Shown one piece after another: positions 1 through 8,811 of a stretch of 64,000 bases of DNA. The stretch is from Pelosinus sp. IPA-1 (GTDB taxonomy: Bacteria; Bacillota; Negativicutes; DSM-13327): NCBI RefSeq assembly GCF_030269905.1, contig NZ_BSVC01000006.1, positions 248,001 to 312,000 of the forward strand. The letters run 5' to 3'. Both the position numbers and the translations under genes were made by a program. The notes below the pieces were generated by a model, which saw only the letters and a program-made list of their open reading frames with translations, did not search any database and was not told where the DNA came from. Each line of letters opens with the position of its first letter. Within the stretch, counting starts at the first letter, position 1.

Positions 1-1
1 G

Positions 2-379
2 GATTTATGCGCGGAGCTTGCCGCTGATGCGGTGGGCCAAGAGTCGGCGCGAATCGCAGCGCTGGATGCGCTCGATAACGTACAAAACGCGGCGATCCAC
101 GCGATCGTCTGCGATGCTAAAAAGACCGGCAAGTCGGCCGAAAACGTGAAAACATTCGTCGAGATCATCAACAAAATGACGCCGGCAGCGCCGAGTGATC
201 AGCAAGCACCGGCACCGGGAGCGCATCCGTTCGCAAAAGTCATCGAAGACTCGGCGCAATCTGGTGTCAATGGCGTCGGATCCGGCGGACAAATTGAAAA
301 CAAGGATAAAAAAGAGGTTAACGCGGCGGCCGATTATATGGCCGAAGTGATGAACCGGAAGAATGGGGTGGCGAAGTAA
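2..379 (+). CDS. C-terminal part of phage head protease/scaffold (partial)
   Basis: The reading frame is open to the left edge, so only the last ~125 residues of a longer protein are seen. The visible part is Ala-rich and charged, with helical stretches (QESARIAALDALDNV) and a Pro/Ala linker near its middle. In phages with a lambda-like decoration protein and capsid protein next in line, the gene in this place is usually an S49-type prohead protease whose C-terminal tail acts as scaffold. That assignment rests on position and composition only; no catalytic residues are visible. It overlaps the next start by one base (TAATG). Confidence 0.55.
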   Translation, partial: DLCAELAADAVGQESARIAALDALDNVQNAAIHAIVCDAKKTGKSAENVKTFVEIINKMTPAAPSDQQAPAPGAHPFAKVIEDSAQSGVNGVGSGGQIENKDKKEVNAAADYMAEVMNRKNGVAK

Positions 380-777
380 TGTCGGAATTGGTTGGAACTG
401 CAGCAACTTTCAGTTACAAAAACCTGGTTGGCGGCGTCAATCCGCCGATTCACACGTCGGTTGAAACGCTGGCGAAAGGAAGCGGAACGTATGTGAGCGG
501 CGCGGTGCTTGGAAAGATTACAGCAGCCGGTGCGACGCAGGGTAAATGCCAAAGGGTAAACAGCGTAAACACGGACGGCAGCCAGACGGCAGACAGTGTG
601 CTGCTTACTGATAATATCGACACGACTGCCGCAGATGTCATGGTGGTCGTTGCTAAGAGCGGATGCTTTAACCGCGAGGCGCTGACCTTTGGCGGTAGTG
701 ACACGGTTGATAAACACGAAGCAACATTGCGCGATCTGAACATTTATTTGACTAGCAGCAAAGGAGTTGGATGCTAA
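379..777 (+). CDS. Phage head decoration protein (lambda gpD family)
   Basis: This 132-residue protein has the layout of lambda gpD-type capsid decoration proteins: a disordered N-terminus, then a small Gly/Ala/Val-rich beta fold with a segment reading AVLGKIT and a C-terminal part with NREALTFGG. Such proteins bind as trimers on the expanded capsid and stabilise it against DNA pressure. It lies directly before the major capsid gene, as in lambda. Start and stop overlap both neighbours (TAATG junctions), which suggests translational coupling. Confidence 0.85.
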   Translation: MSELVGTAATFSYKNLVGGVNPPIHTSVETLAKGSGTYVSGAVLGKITAAGATQGKCQRVNSVNTDGSQTADSVLLTDNIDTTAADVMVVVAKSGCFNREALTFGGSDTVDKHEATLRDLNIYLTSSKGVGC

Positions 778-1826
778 TGAATTTGAATCAAACGCAAACA
801 TTATTGGAGGCGATCAGCCGATCCTTTCCGCCGCAGACGTTACTGCGTGACACGTTTTTCCCGAATCCGAAAACATTTGTGACGAAGACTGTTCTGATGG
901 ATTATCGCAAAGGGAATCGGCAGATGTCTCCGTTCGTGGCAAAAGGCGGATCTGGAGTCAACGTGAACCGAACAGGCTTTGTTACGAAAGAATATGAACC
1001 GCCGATGATGGCTCCGGAGCGGCCAACGACTGCGGGAGACATTGAGGCGCGTGGGTTTGGCGAAAATGTTTTTTCCAGCAAAACGCCGGCGCAGCGTGAA
1101 ATGGAGTTACGGGCGCAGGATATGGCGGATCTGATTGCGATGAACACGCGCCGTATTGAGTGGATGTGTTCGCAAACAATGGTTTTCGGGCAATTCCAGG
1201 TCGCAGGCTATGCGGACGACGGCAAGACGCAGCTGATTGACACCGTCACATTCAGCGACTGGACGCAAAAAATGATCATGAGCGGATCCGACATGTGGAC
1301 GAATTTGTCTGCCGACGCATACGGGCAGCTGCAGATGGCGTCGCAGTCGGTATCAAGAGCCGCCGGCATCGTTCCGGATGTCGGGATTATGAGCTTCAAA
1401 ACGCAAAACTGGTTTATGCAAAATGCCGGCATTAAGGACATTTTGAAAGTACCGAACCTGAGTAACTTGTCCATGATGAACCTGGCTCCGCGCATTACGT
1501 CGCCGGGCGTTGTAAGAATCGGCATGATTGAAAGTTTGAATCTGGAGCTGTACGGCTATGATGGAATTTATCAGGACGATGCCGGAGCAATCCAACAATA
1601 CATTCCGGACGGGTATGTTGTTATCGGTGCGCGTGGTCGTGGATCACAGCTGTTCGGAGCAGTAACGCAGCTCGAATTTGACGACGTTTATCGTACTTAT
1701 GAAGGTTCGAACGTTCCGAAAGTTTGGAGCGAGCAAGGAAAAGATACGAAGATGCTGCGCGTCGCCAGCAAAGCTGTTGTCAAGCCGGAAACCACTGACG
1801 ATTGGTATACTTTGAAAGTATTCTAA
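771..1826 (+). CDS. Phage major capsid protein (gpE family)
   Basis: A protein of about 350 residues of the lambda gpE-type major capsid family, with the typical opening LRDTFFPNPKTFVTKTVLMDYRKG and a conserved C-terminal domain with a GRGSQLFGAVTQLE-like strand. It forms the capsid shell together with the decoration protein upstream. Two starts compete: ATG at 771, only 4 bases after AAGGAG, and ATG at 777, which overlaps the upstream stop in TAATG and has a 10-base spacing. I favour 777, which would remove two residues. GC content is high, like the rest of the phage head and tail genes. Confidence 0.9.
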   Translation: MLMNLNQTQTLLEAISRSFPPQTLLRDTFFPNPKTFVTKTVLMDYRKGNRQMSPFVAKGGSGVNVNRTGFVTKEYEPPMMAPERPTTAGDIEARGFGENVFSSKTPAQREMELRAQDMADLIAMNTRRIEWMCSQTMVFGQFQVAGYADDGKTQLIDTVTFSDWTQKMIMSGSDMWTNLSADAYGQLQMASQSVSRAAGIVPDVGIMSFKTQNWFMQNAGIKDILKVPNLSNLSMMNLAPRITSPGVVRIGMIESLNLELYGYDGIYQDDAGAIQQYIPDGYVVIGARGRGSQLFGAVTQLEFDDVYRTYEGSNVPKVWSEQGKDTKMLRVASKAVVKPETTDDWYTLKVF

Positions 1827-1851
1827 ACGAAGAAAACGGAGGAAAAACAAA

Positions 1852-2205
1852 ATGGATATTCAAATTTTGCGTTTCAGCGTTCGCCATAACGGTGAAGTGT
1901 TTGGGACGGGATCGACGCTGTACGATATGGATGACGAGGTGGCCCGCAAACTGGTAGAGGAAAGCAATGGTGACATTGTTAAGCTGCCGCCGCGTCCGGC
2001 CACTCCGGTGCAGCCGCCGGTGCAAGATCCGCCGAAGGATCCGGCAAAGGAAGATAATGCGGGGAAAGATAAAGACGACGGTAAAGGAAAGAGCGGAAGC
2101 AAGGGCAAAGGAGATGCTGTCGATAGTGGCAGCGGCGAAACCAATCAGCCGGACGAAGATGGCGCAGGATTACCACTGGTGGATCCTAACGAATTGAAAA
2201 AATGA
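1852..2205 (+). CDS. Hypothetical phage head protein with charged linker
   Basis: A 117-residue protein between the capsid gene and the head-tail joining gene. Residues 1-45 look folded (begins MDIQILRFSVRHNGEVF, then a short acidic helix). Residues 45-105 are a low-complexity Pro/Lys/Asp/Gly linker. It has a good ribosome binding site (GGAGG) and overlaps the next start by 4 bases. Position suggests a capsid-related or head-completion accessory, but I do not recognise the family firmly. Confidence 0.65.
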   Translation: MDIQILRFSVRHNGEVFGTGSTLYDMDDEVARKLVEESNGDIVKLPPRPATPVQPPVQDPPKDPAKEDNAGKDKDDGKGKSGSKGKGDAVDSGSGETNQPDEDGAGLPLVDPNELKK

Positions 2206-2525
2206 AGCTAAAAGACCTGATGGCAAAAGATATTGACCAGGTCTTTTTTAATGAGGATCAATTTGCCGAAACTCATACGCTGGTGATTGAAGATGTGACC
2301 TATAACATACCACTGACGATCGAGCACGACGTGGACGGTGCGATGCAGCATCCGCTAGAAGAGGGATGGATGAACAGCATCACACTGTATTTTTCGGCGA
2401 AGATGATCAAGCGGCGGCCGGTGAAAGGGCAGCTGATTGAGTTTGACAAAAAAGACTATGTTGTCGCGGATTGTTTTGACGATTGCGGCTGCTATGAGTT
2501 GCGCCTGGAGGTAAACGGACGATGA
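2202..2525 (+). CDS. Head-tail joining protein (lambda FII-like)
   Basis: A 107-residue protein with a beta-rich body and the ending DDCGCYELRLEVNGR. Length, sequence style and position directly after the capsid genes match the lambda gpFII/Gifsy head-tail joining family, which completes the portal so that the tail can attach. It overlaps both neighbours by 4 bases (ATGA), so it is part of a tightly coupled late operon. The family match is by pattern, not by search. Confidence 0.65.
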   Translation: MKLKDLMAKDIDQVFFNEDQFAETHTLVIEDVTYNIPLTIEHDVDGAMQHPLEEGWMNSITLYFSAKMIKRRPVKGQLIEFDKKDYVVADCFDDCGCYELRLEVNGR

Positions 2526-3097
2526 GCGAGTTGATCGACTTTCCGGGATTTGCGCAAGAAGTTGCAAGGGCGAATGCTCTGCTAAGTCACATCAAAAACG
2601 GGGGGCCGAGGGCGATCAACTCGGCCCTAAATCGTACCATTACCGGCGTAAGGACAGACCTGGTGCGCAGCGTGCGTGATAATTATGACGTCAAAGCGTC
2701 CGACGTCCGGAATGCAATGCAGCTGAAAAAATCCAATCCGTCGACGCTCACGGCGTCGATCGGCGCGTCTGGTGCGCCGCTGCCGTTGATCAATTTCCGC
2801 GTAAAGCCGGCACAGCCTGGCAAGCAAAAGCCGGGAAGCACGCTGCGCGTCAGTGTCAAAAAGAGCGGCGGCAAGCCGATCAAAGGTGCATTTGTGGCGA
2901 AGCTCCAGGGCGGCCGTGTCGGCGTCGCGATCCGCGTCGGCAAAGCGCGGCTGCCGCTGAAAGAGCTGCATGGCCCGTCGGTGCCGCAGATGCTCGGCGA
3001 AGCGAACCTGGCGACGAATGTTATGAGCAGCGCGCAAGAGCGGTTTTTAAAACGGATTGCGCATGAGGTTGATTGGCTGCTGGAAAAGGGGAAGTAA
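2522..3097 (+). CDS. Minor tail protein Z-like (gpZ family)
   Basis: A 191-residue basic protein. It has an N-terminal helical segment with RAINSALNRTITGVRTDLVR, a conserved middle (DVKASDVRNAMQLKKSNPS), a Lys-rich loop, and a C-terminal RFLKRIAHEVDWLL helix. This is the pattern of prophage minor tail protein Z, which completes the tail tip or connector before head attachment. It starts within an ATGA overlap with the upstream gene. Confidence 0.8.
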   Translation: MSELIDFPGFAQEVARANALLSHIKNGGPRAINSALNRTITGVRTDLVRSVRDNYDVKASDVRNAMQLKKSNPSTLTASIGASGAPLPLINFRVKPAQPGKQKPGSTLRVSVKKSGGKPIKGAFVAKLQGGRVGVAIRVGKARLPLKELHGPSVPQMLGEANLATNVMSSAQERFLKRIAHEVDWLLEKGK

Positions 3098-3098
3098 A

Positions 3099-3581
3099 AT
3101 GATTCTGCTGCAGGACGCGCTCGCGCGGCGTGTTGAAGAAATTACGCGCGATTTGACAATGCCGACGGCAAGCGGAGCGAAAGCGCTGAATGTGGTTAGC
3201 GGCTTTTTGCCGCCGCCGCGTGAAGGTGATCAGGACGACGAGTTTGCTGTGGCCGTCCGCCTGTTTGAAGGTGATGACGATATGGATCAGATGGCTGATG
3301 CGGCGAAAGCGACGGCGAAAGTTGCGATTAAGGTCGTGACCAAGACAAAGGACGTACAGCTAGGCCAGCGGATGACTCTGATGATCATGGAACGGATCCG
3401 GAAGAACCTGCACGAATATCCGTTTTTAGAGCAGCGTTACCGGACGATTTTGCCGCTCAAATGGCAAGCTCCGAACGGCGAAACATGGCCGCTGTGGGAA
3501 GGATATATGCTGACGACCTGGGTTGTTCCGATGCCGCAGGAAAATTGGGAAGAAGGAGAGACTGCAAACGATGTCTATTAA
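3099..3581 (+). CDS. Phage neck/tail-terminator-type protein, hypothetical
   Basis: 160 residues. The start is ATG 3099, one base after the upstream stop and preceded by AAAAGGGG; a longer frame beginning at 3057 lies inside the upstream gene and has no binding site. The protein has an acidic middle (GDQDDEFAVAVRLFEGDDDMD) and a C-terminal part with aromatic residues (WPLWEGYMLTTWVVPMP). Proteins of this size just before the sheath gene are often tail terminator or completion proteins, but this is a positional inference. Confidence 0.65.
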   Translation: MILLQDALARRVEEITRDLTMPTASGAKALNVVSGFLPPPREGDQDDEFAVAVRLFEGDDDMDQMADAAKATAKVAIKVVTKTKDVQLGQRMTLMIMERIRKNLHEYPFLEQRYRTILPLKWQAPNGETWPLWEGYMLTTWVVPMPQENWEEGETANDVY

Positions 3582-3849
3582 AGCCGAAGATAAAAAAAAT
3601 GATAAAAAAGGAAATCTACACCGGGTGTATTGTGGACCGACGCTGCCGCGCCAATATGGCTTGCAGCAGCATGCGGTAATCATCGGCGAGTTGCCTGAAC
3701 ATATGACGCAAGCGGCTGCCGAATGTCCGTCTGTTGAGCAACTGATGGTGCCGATTGCCGAGCTGGCTCCGGTGCGCCTGGCGCTTAAAAATCCGACCAG
3801 CTCCGAGAGTTGGCATAATAACGCAATCAAACAGCATTTTTACAAGTAA
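3571..3849 (+). CDS. Small hypothetical phage protein before the sheath gene
   Basis: 92 residues, from ATG 3571 (AGAAGGAG lies upstream), overlapping the previous gene by 11 bases. It has a Lys/Asp-rich start followed by a compact fold with RVYCGPTLPRQYGLQQ and the ending NNAIKQHFYK. Small proteins of this type precede sheath genes in many Firmicute myophages. I do not know their function. The start at 3523 is rejected because it lies well inside the upstream gene. Confidence 0.6.
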   Translation: MSIKAEDKKNDKKGNLHRVYCGPTLPRQYGLQQHAVIIGELPEHMTQAAAECPSVEQLMVPIAELAPVRLALKNPTSSESWHNNAIKQHFYK

Positions 3850-3862
3850 GGGGGGGCAAACA

Positions 3863-5338
3863 ATGTTTAAACATGGGATTTTTTCGAGCGATGTGCCGAC
3901 GTCGATCGTGCCGCCGGCGCAGACCAGCGCCGGGATGCCGGTCGTATTCGGTACAGCTCCGATCCACCTTGCCGGCAGTATCGGAGAAAATGGATGCGGG
4001 CCGACAAACGTGCCGGTATTGGCGAATGTTTACGGTGATGTGGTGACGTCGCTCGGTTATTCGGATGACTGGAAAAAATACACGCTCTGCGAATTTATGT
4101 ACAGCCATTTTCAGCTGTTCAATGTTGCGCCGGTGGTATTTGTCAATGTGTTGGATCCGGCGAAGCATAGCAAGGCATTAAAAGATCAAGCGGTTACGCT
4201 CGCGCTCGGTAATGGCACGATCGGCAGCGTGTCGCTGGGGACGGACGTTATCCTGTCAAGCATCGTCATCAAGCTGACGCAAGCAGGGCAGCCGCTGGCG
4301 CTCGGTACGGACTATACTACAGCGTATGACGCAAGCGGTAATGCAGTGATCACTCGGATGAAAAACGGCGCGATTGCAAACGATACGGCCACGCTGTCGG
4401 TATCGTTTACGCAGCTGGATCCGACGATGGTGACAAGCGCTGATATTATTGGCGGTGTTGATGCGGCAACTGGCAAACTGTCCGGATTGGAACTGATCAA
4501 TCAAGTATTTCCGCGTTTCCGGATGCCGCCAGGGCAACTTGTCGCGCCGCACTGGTCGACGAGGCCGGAAGTGGCTGCGGTAATGGAAGCTAAAGCTGCC
4601 GCGATCAACGGTGTTTTTAAGTGTATCGCTCTGTGCGATGCACCGACGGACACGCTGCGCAAATATCAAGACGTGCCGGCATGGAAAAATCAAAACAATT
4701 ATGTTTTCAACCGGCAGACGCTGTGTTGGCCGCGCGTGAAGCTCGGCAGCCGGATTTTTCACATGTCGACGCAGCAGGCCGGCTTGAATTGCCTGGTAGA
4801 CAGTACGAACGACGATGTGCCGTATGAATCAGGCTCGAACAAGAATTTGCAAATGGACGGGCTTTGCTTGGAAGACGGGACGGAAGTCATTCTGGACTTG
4901 ACGATGGCGAATTATTTGAACAGCCAGGGCATCACGACGGCGCTCAATTTTATCGGCGGCTGGAGATTGTGGGGCAACATGACGGCGGCTTTTCCGGCAT
5001 CCACGGATCCGAAAGATGCTTTTCTCTGTATCCGCCGAATGTTCGACTGGCAGGCAAATACGTTTTTACTGACTTATTGGCAAAAGCTCGACAAGCCGTT
5101 GAATCGAGTACTGGTCGAAACGTTTGTAAATAGCGAAAATCTTCGCTTGAACGGACTGACGGCGCGCGGTTTTCTGCTGGGTGGCCGCATGAAGCTGCTG
5201 GAAACGGAAAATCCGGTGACAGATCTGATGAATGGCACGATCCGCTTCCATACCTATATGACACCGCCGACGCCGGCGCAGGACATCGAGGATCAGCTGG
5301 AATTTGATCCGCAATATCTCAAAACGCTGTTTGGATAA
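3863..5338 (+). CDS. Contractile tail sheath protein
   Basis: A 491-residue tail sheath protein. The start at ATG 3863 follows a very strong GGGGGG binding site; the upstream in-frame extension is noise. The N-terminus (HGIFSSDVPTSIVPPAQTSAG) and the C-terminal domain (RVLVETFVNSENLRLNGL, then GTIRFHTYMTPP) are typical of P2 FI-type sheath proteins. The sheath contracts around the tube to drive it through the cell envelope. Its presence with gpD, V, W, J and I homologues downstream makes this a myovirus-type tail. Confidence 0.9.
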   Translation: MFKHGIFSSDVPTSIVPPAQTSAGMPVVFGTAPIHLAGSIGENGCGPTNVPVLANVYGDVVTSLGYSDDWKKYTLCEFMYSHFQLFNVAPVVFVNVLDPAKHSKALKDQAVTLALGNGTIGSVSLGTDVILSSIVIKLTQAGQPLALGTDYTTAYDASGNAVITRMKNGAIANDTATLSVSFTQLDPTMVTSADIIGGVDAATGKLSGLELINQVFPRFRMPPGQLVAPHWSTRPEVAAVMEAKAAAINGVFKCIALCDAPTDTLRKYQDVPAWKNQNNYVFNRQTLCWPRVKLGSRIFHMSTQQAGLNCLVDSTNDDVPYESGSNKNLQMDGLCLEDGTEVILDLTMANYLNSQGITTALNFIGGWRLWGNMTAAFPASTDPKDAFLCIRRMFDWQANTFLLTYWQKLDKPLNRVLVETFVNSENLRLNGLTARGFLLGGRMKLLETENPVTDLMNGTIRFHTYMTPPTPAQDIEDQLEFDPQYLKTLFG

Positions 5339-5351
5339 AGGGGGGTAAGAC

Positions 5352-5867
5352 GTGAATTTACCGGAAAATATGATCAACTATGCCGTCTATTTGGACGGCT
5401 CGCGACTGATGGGTACGGCCAGTGTTGATTTGCCGTCTTTGGATCAGATTACACAGAAAATTACCGGGGCCGGTATTGGTGGCGAAGTCGAAGCGCCGGT
5501 CATGGGACATTTTGCAGCGATGACGCTCGGCGTCAGCTGGCGGACAATCACAAAAGAAGCGATGATCCTAGCGCAGCCAGCGGCTCACGCGCTGGAGTTT
5601 CGCGGCAGCCAGCAGGTTTACGATACGGGATCCGGCTTGTATTCTACAGTGCCGGTCAAAGTCATTGTGAAAGCGAGCCCGAAAAAGACGGGCCTGGGGA
5701 AAATGGTCGTCGCCGCGCAGACGGACACGAAAAACGAATTTGAAGTCTCATATATTAAAGTCTATTTCAACGGCGAAGAACAAATCGAAATTGATAAATA
5801 CAACTTCATTGCGCGGATCCAGGGTACTGATTACCTGGCAGCTGTTCGCAATGATCTTGGAATTTAA
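5352..5867 (+). CDS. Major tail tube protein (P2 FII family)
   Basis: A 171-residue tail tube protein. It starts at GTG after AAGGGGGG, opens NLPENMINYAVYLDGSRLMGTASVDLP and contains QITQKITGAGIGGEVEAPV, a characteristic stretch of P2 FII-type tubes. It stacks as hexameric rings inside the sheath. The order sheath, tube, chaperone, tape measure is the standard one. Confidence 0.9.
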   Translation: MNLPENMINYAVYLDGSRLMGTASVDLPSLDQITQKITGAGIGGEVEAPVMGHFAAMTLGVSWRTITKEAMILAQPAAHALEFRGSQQVYDTGSGLYSTVPVKVIVKASPKKTGLGKMVVAAQTDTKNEFEVSYIKVYFNGEEQIEIDKYNFIARIQGTDYLAAVRNDLGI

Positions 5868-5881
5868 AAGGAGTGACGAAA

Positions 5882-6169
5882 ATGCCAAGTTTTAAACTGA
5901 CTAAGCCGGTCGAATACGAAGGGAAAACGTTTGATACGATCAATTACGATCTGGATGCACTCACCGGCGATGATTTGCTGACGGCGGAAATGGAAATGAC
6001 GACAAACGGGACGATCGCGCCGATCATCGACATTTCGAAAGCCTACCATGCAGGCGTCTTTGCGCGGGCGGCAAAAGTCGATTTTGGTTTTATGCGCAAA
6101 ATGCCGGCGAAGGATTTTGCACGCGCGACGATGCTGGTGATGAGTTTTTTCGGCGGCTCGGACTTGTAG
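5882..6169 (+). CDS. Tail assembly chaperone, unshifted form (P2 E-like)
   Basis: A 95-residue product from ATG 5882 (AAAAGGAG 8 bases upstream; the GTG at 5873 is too close to the site). It contains VEYEGKTFDTINYDLDALTGDDL, typical of the P2 E / gp41 chaperone family that binds the tape measure protein during tail assembly. It ends FFGGSDL at TAG 6167-6169. A slippery heptamer lies just before the stop and probably yields a longer form (see the frameshifted product). Confidence 0.8.
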   Translation: MPSFKLTKPVEYEGKTFDTINYDLDALTGDDLLTAEMEMTTNGTIAPIIDISKAYHAGVFARAAKVDFGFMRKMPAKDFARATMLVMSFFGGSDL

Positions 6170-6318
6170 ATAAGCGCCTGGGCGATTTGATTCGCGGTTT
6201 GTGCATGGAATTAGCGCAAAATACCGAGGATCGACTTGAATTTTTCGTAAAAATGGAGCTAAAAAAGATGCTTTTATGGCTTCATTTTGTGCGAAAATCG
6301 TCCAAAAAGGAGGGCTAA
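5882..6318 (+). CDS. Predicted -1 frameshift product of tail chaperone (E+E'-like)
   Basis: The heptamer T TTT TTC at 6145-6151 is in the correct zero-frame phase for a -1 slip. In the -1 frame the sequence stays open from there to TAA 6316-6318, adding ~57 residues that include RLGDLIRGLCMELAQNTEDR and a Lys-rich end, and fills the whole gap before the tape measure gene. In P2, lambda and many other tailed phages exactly this gene pair is expressed by programmed frameshifting. The extension has no plausible start or binding site of its own. The frameshift itself is inferred from sequence. Confidence 0.75.
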
Positions 6319-6320
6319 AA

Positions 6321-8612
6321 ATGGCGAAAATCTATCAAATTGCCTTTGAATTGGCCGGAAAATTGGGTTCAAACTTCAGTCAAACGTTTCTTTCGGCGCA
6401 AAAATCGATCGCAAATGTGGACGGACAGATCCGAAAATTGACGGCAAATCAGGGCAAAATTACGCAATTTGACGCCATGAAGCGCGAACTGGTTGCAACG
6501 GAACGCGAATACAAGGCCGCACAAGACAAAGTAAAAGCCCTAGCTAACGAAATGAAGACCGCCGAAACGCCTACAAAGGCGTTGACGCGGTCTTTTGAAC
6601 AGGCAAAGAACGAAGCTGCAAAGATGAAGGATAAAGTCGATCAGCAGCAGGCGACGCTCGGAAAAGTGCGGGCCAGCCTAAAGGAAGCCGGCGTCGCGAC
6701 GACGGATCTGGCAGCGCAAAACCGAAAGCTCGGCCAGGAAATCGGGCGATTGAACCAGCAAAAATCCACGTATGCAGCCTTGCAGGCGCACGCAGATAAA
6801 TTCAAAGCGTCGAGTGTATCGGCGTTTAAATCGGTTGCGGGTGCCGCAACGGCCGCAACGGTTGCCTTGTCTGGCTATTATGCGACGGCTCTCGGTTTTG
6901 CAAATGGCGTCATGGAAAAAGCCGCGAAAGCTCGCGGAGCTAACGCGAAGTTGGGGATCGGCATCGAGGCGTACCAGGAACTGCAGTATGCAGCGAAAAT
7001 GAGCAACGTCGCGGCCGATGACTTCGACGGCTGCATGAAAAAGATGGTTGTATCGCTGGCAAAAGCCGAAAACGCCTTTAAAGAGAAAAAACTGGGGCCG
7101 AAGGGCAACCAGGAGGTCATCAAAGAGGCGAGCGGCTTGAACCTGGCGCTGGAACAGATTGGACTGTCCGCGCAGGAGCTGAGTCAGATCGGGCCGGATC
7201 GGGCGCTGATGAAAATTGCCGGTGCTTTGAGTAATGTGAAAGATCCGGCGGAAAAGACGCGTCTGGCGGTGGCTCTGTTCGGGAAAGAAGGTTTGGCGAT
7301 GATGCCGCTTTTGAATCAAGGAGAAGCCGGCCTGGCGTCATTCCGTGAGGAGGCGAAAAAGCTCGGCCTGGTGCTCGACGAAACGACAGTAAAGCAGGCA
7401 GCGGCCTATGGCAAGGTGAAAAAGCAATTCGGCAATACAGTCGACGGCGTTAAAAATATCATCGGCGCAGCGATTTTACCGGCGCTGACAACCGGCGCGC
7501 AAGAATTAACTGATCTGATCAAAATGAACCAGGGCGACGTCAAACAGTTTGCATCGCAATTCGCAAATGGGTTGAAAGCATGCATCCCGTACACGATCCA
7601 GTTTATCAAGGGCGCGAAAGAGGTTGCCGTGGTCGGCATCGGCATTGCGAAAGGATTGGCGTATGCGGTAGGCGGGTTTGACAAACTGGCCTGGGTACTT
7701 GGCGCGATCATTGGAATAAAGGCAGCGACTGCGTTCTACCAGATGGGGCAGAATATGGTTGCAATGGGCCGCGATGCAGTCAAATTGTATAGCATTATGC
7801 GCAATGTATCAGGCGCGACGAAACTGTGGGCAGGCGCCCAGGCGGCGCTTAATTTCATTATGGCGGCCAATCCGATCGCACTGATCGTGATCGGCGTGGT
7901 GGCAATCGGCGCGGCGATCTTCTACGTGGTAAAACACTGGGACGATTTCAAAGGTTATATCCAGCGGTTTTGTCCCTGGATGATTTCGGCTGTATCAACG
8001 GCGGTCGATGCGGTACTGGCCGCGTGGGAATTTTTTAAAAGCGCCGGCGTTGCGATATTTGAGGCGTATGTCGCTTATATCAAGATGGCGTGGGGCGTGG
8101 TAAAAAGTGTTTTAACCGGCGATTGGGACGGCGTGCTGGCGAGCGTGACAGTGTTCGTCGATAACATCAAAGGAATTTTCGCACCGTTTTTCAATTGGGT
8201 ATCTGATAAATGGCAGTCCATGAAAAACGCTTTTTCCTCGATGCCGACGCCAACGGGCGGCGCTCCTGGTATTAGAATGCATGCCGACGGCGGCATATTT
8301 GATCGGCCGCATCTTGGTATGGTTGCCGAGGCGGGCGAAGAGGGTATTGTGCCGATTAAAAATCGGACACGCGGCCTACAGGTGTTGGCGCAAGTGCAAA
8401 AGCGTCTGGGCGTCGAGCCGCCGGTGCAGCCGGTGCAGGTGATGGCTTCAAAACAAGGAGCTGCCGGCAGTATGCAGGTAACATATGCGCCAAATTATCA
8501 GATTATCGGCGCAGATCCGGAAAAGGTGGCGGAAGTCGCGCGCAAAGATCGCGAAGATTTCGAAGCGCAAATGGAACGGTATGAGGCGCAGAGGGCGAGG
8601 GTTGCTTATTAG
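6321..8612 (+). CDS. Tail tape measure protein
   Basis: A 763-residue protein. The start is ATG 6321, preceded by AAAAAGGAGGG; the extension from 6276 overlaps the chaperone extension. Residues ~20-165 are a long coiled coil (KRELVATEREYKAAQDKVKA). A TP901-like core follows with GIGIEAYQELQYAAKMSNV, and hydrophobic segments lie around residues 505-545. This protein sets tail length and probably helps DNA cross the membrane. The C-terminal GGIFDRPHLGMVAEAGEEGIVPI stretch is a common end motif of tape measures. I see no peptidase or lysozyme domain. Confidence 0.9.
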   Translation: MAKIYQIAFELAGKLGSNFSQTFLSAQKSIANVDGQIRKLTANQGKITQFDAMKRELVATEREYKAAQDKVKALANEMKTAETPTKALTRSFEQAKNEAAKMKDKVDQQQATLGKVRASLKEAGVATTDLAAQNRKLGQEIGRLNQQKSTYAALQAHADKFKASSVSAFKSVAGAATAATVALSGYYATALGFANGVMEKAAKARGANAKLGIGIEAYQELQYAAKMSNVAADDFDGCMKKMVVSLAKAENAFKEKKLGPKGNQEVIKEASGLNLALEQIGLSAQELSQIGPDRALMKIAGALSNVKDPAEKTRLAVALFGKEGLAMMPLLNQGEAGLASFREEAKKLGLVLDETTVKQAAAYGKVKKQFGNTVDGVKNIIGAAILPALTTGAQELTDLIKMNQGDVKQFASQFANGLKACIPYTIQFIKGAKEVAVVGIGIAKGLAYAVGGFDKLAWVLGAIIGIKAATAFYQMGQNMVAMGRDAVKLYSIMRNVSGATKLWAGAQAALNFIMAANPIALIVIGVVAIGAAIFYVVKHWDDFKGYIQRFCPWMISAVSTAVDAVLAAWEFFKSAGVAIFEAYVAYIKMAWGVVKSVLTGDWDGVLASVTVFVDNIKGIFAPFFNWVSDKWQSMKNAFSSMPTPTGGAPGIRMHADGGIFDRPHLGMVAEAGEEGIVPIKNRTRGLQVLAQVQKRLGVEPPVQPVQVMASKQGAAGSMQVTYAPNYQIIGADPEKVAEVARKDREDFEAQMERYEAQRARVAY

Positions 8613-8613
8613 T

Positions 8614-8811
8614 ATGTACACGACAAAGCAAGGCGATATGTGGGACGGAATCGCTTATAATATTTACGGCGACGAGCGCCGCATGGACGTCCTAATGGCG
8701 GCAAATCCGGCATGGATCCGCACAGTGGTCTTTTCGGCCGGCGTAGTGCTGCAGGTGCCGGATGTCGCTCCAAACGTGACGCAGAACCTGCCGCCGTGGA
8801 GGCGGTCGTGA
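8614..8811 (+). CDS. Tail protein X (P2 gpX, LysM-like)
   Basis: 65 residues from ATG 8614. MYTTKQGDMWDGIAYNIYGD is the usual opening of P2 gpX-type proteins, a LysM-like fold that sits at the tail tip. The small size, the C-terminal part GVVLQVPDV and the position between tape measure and gpD agree. The stop overlaps the next gene's GTG start (GTGA). Confidence 0.85.
   Translation: MYTTKQGDMWDGIAYNIYGDERRMDVLMAANPAWIRTVVFSAGVVLQVPDVAPNVTQNLPPWRRS

Noticed and set aside
6678-7319. Long minus-strand frame of 213 residues across the tape measure gene
   Set aside because: It is a shadow of the GC-rich tape measure coding sequence; no binding site and Arg/His/Gln-rich composition.
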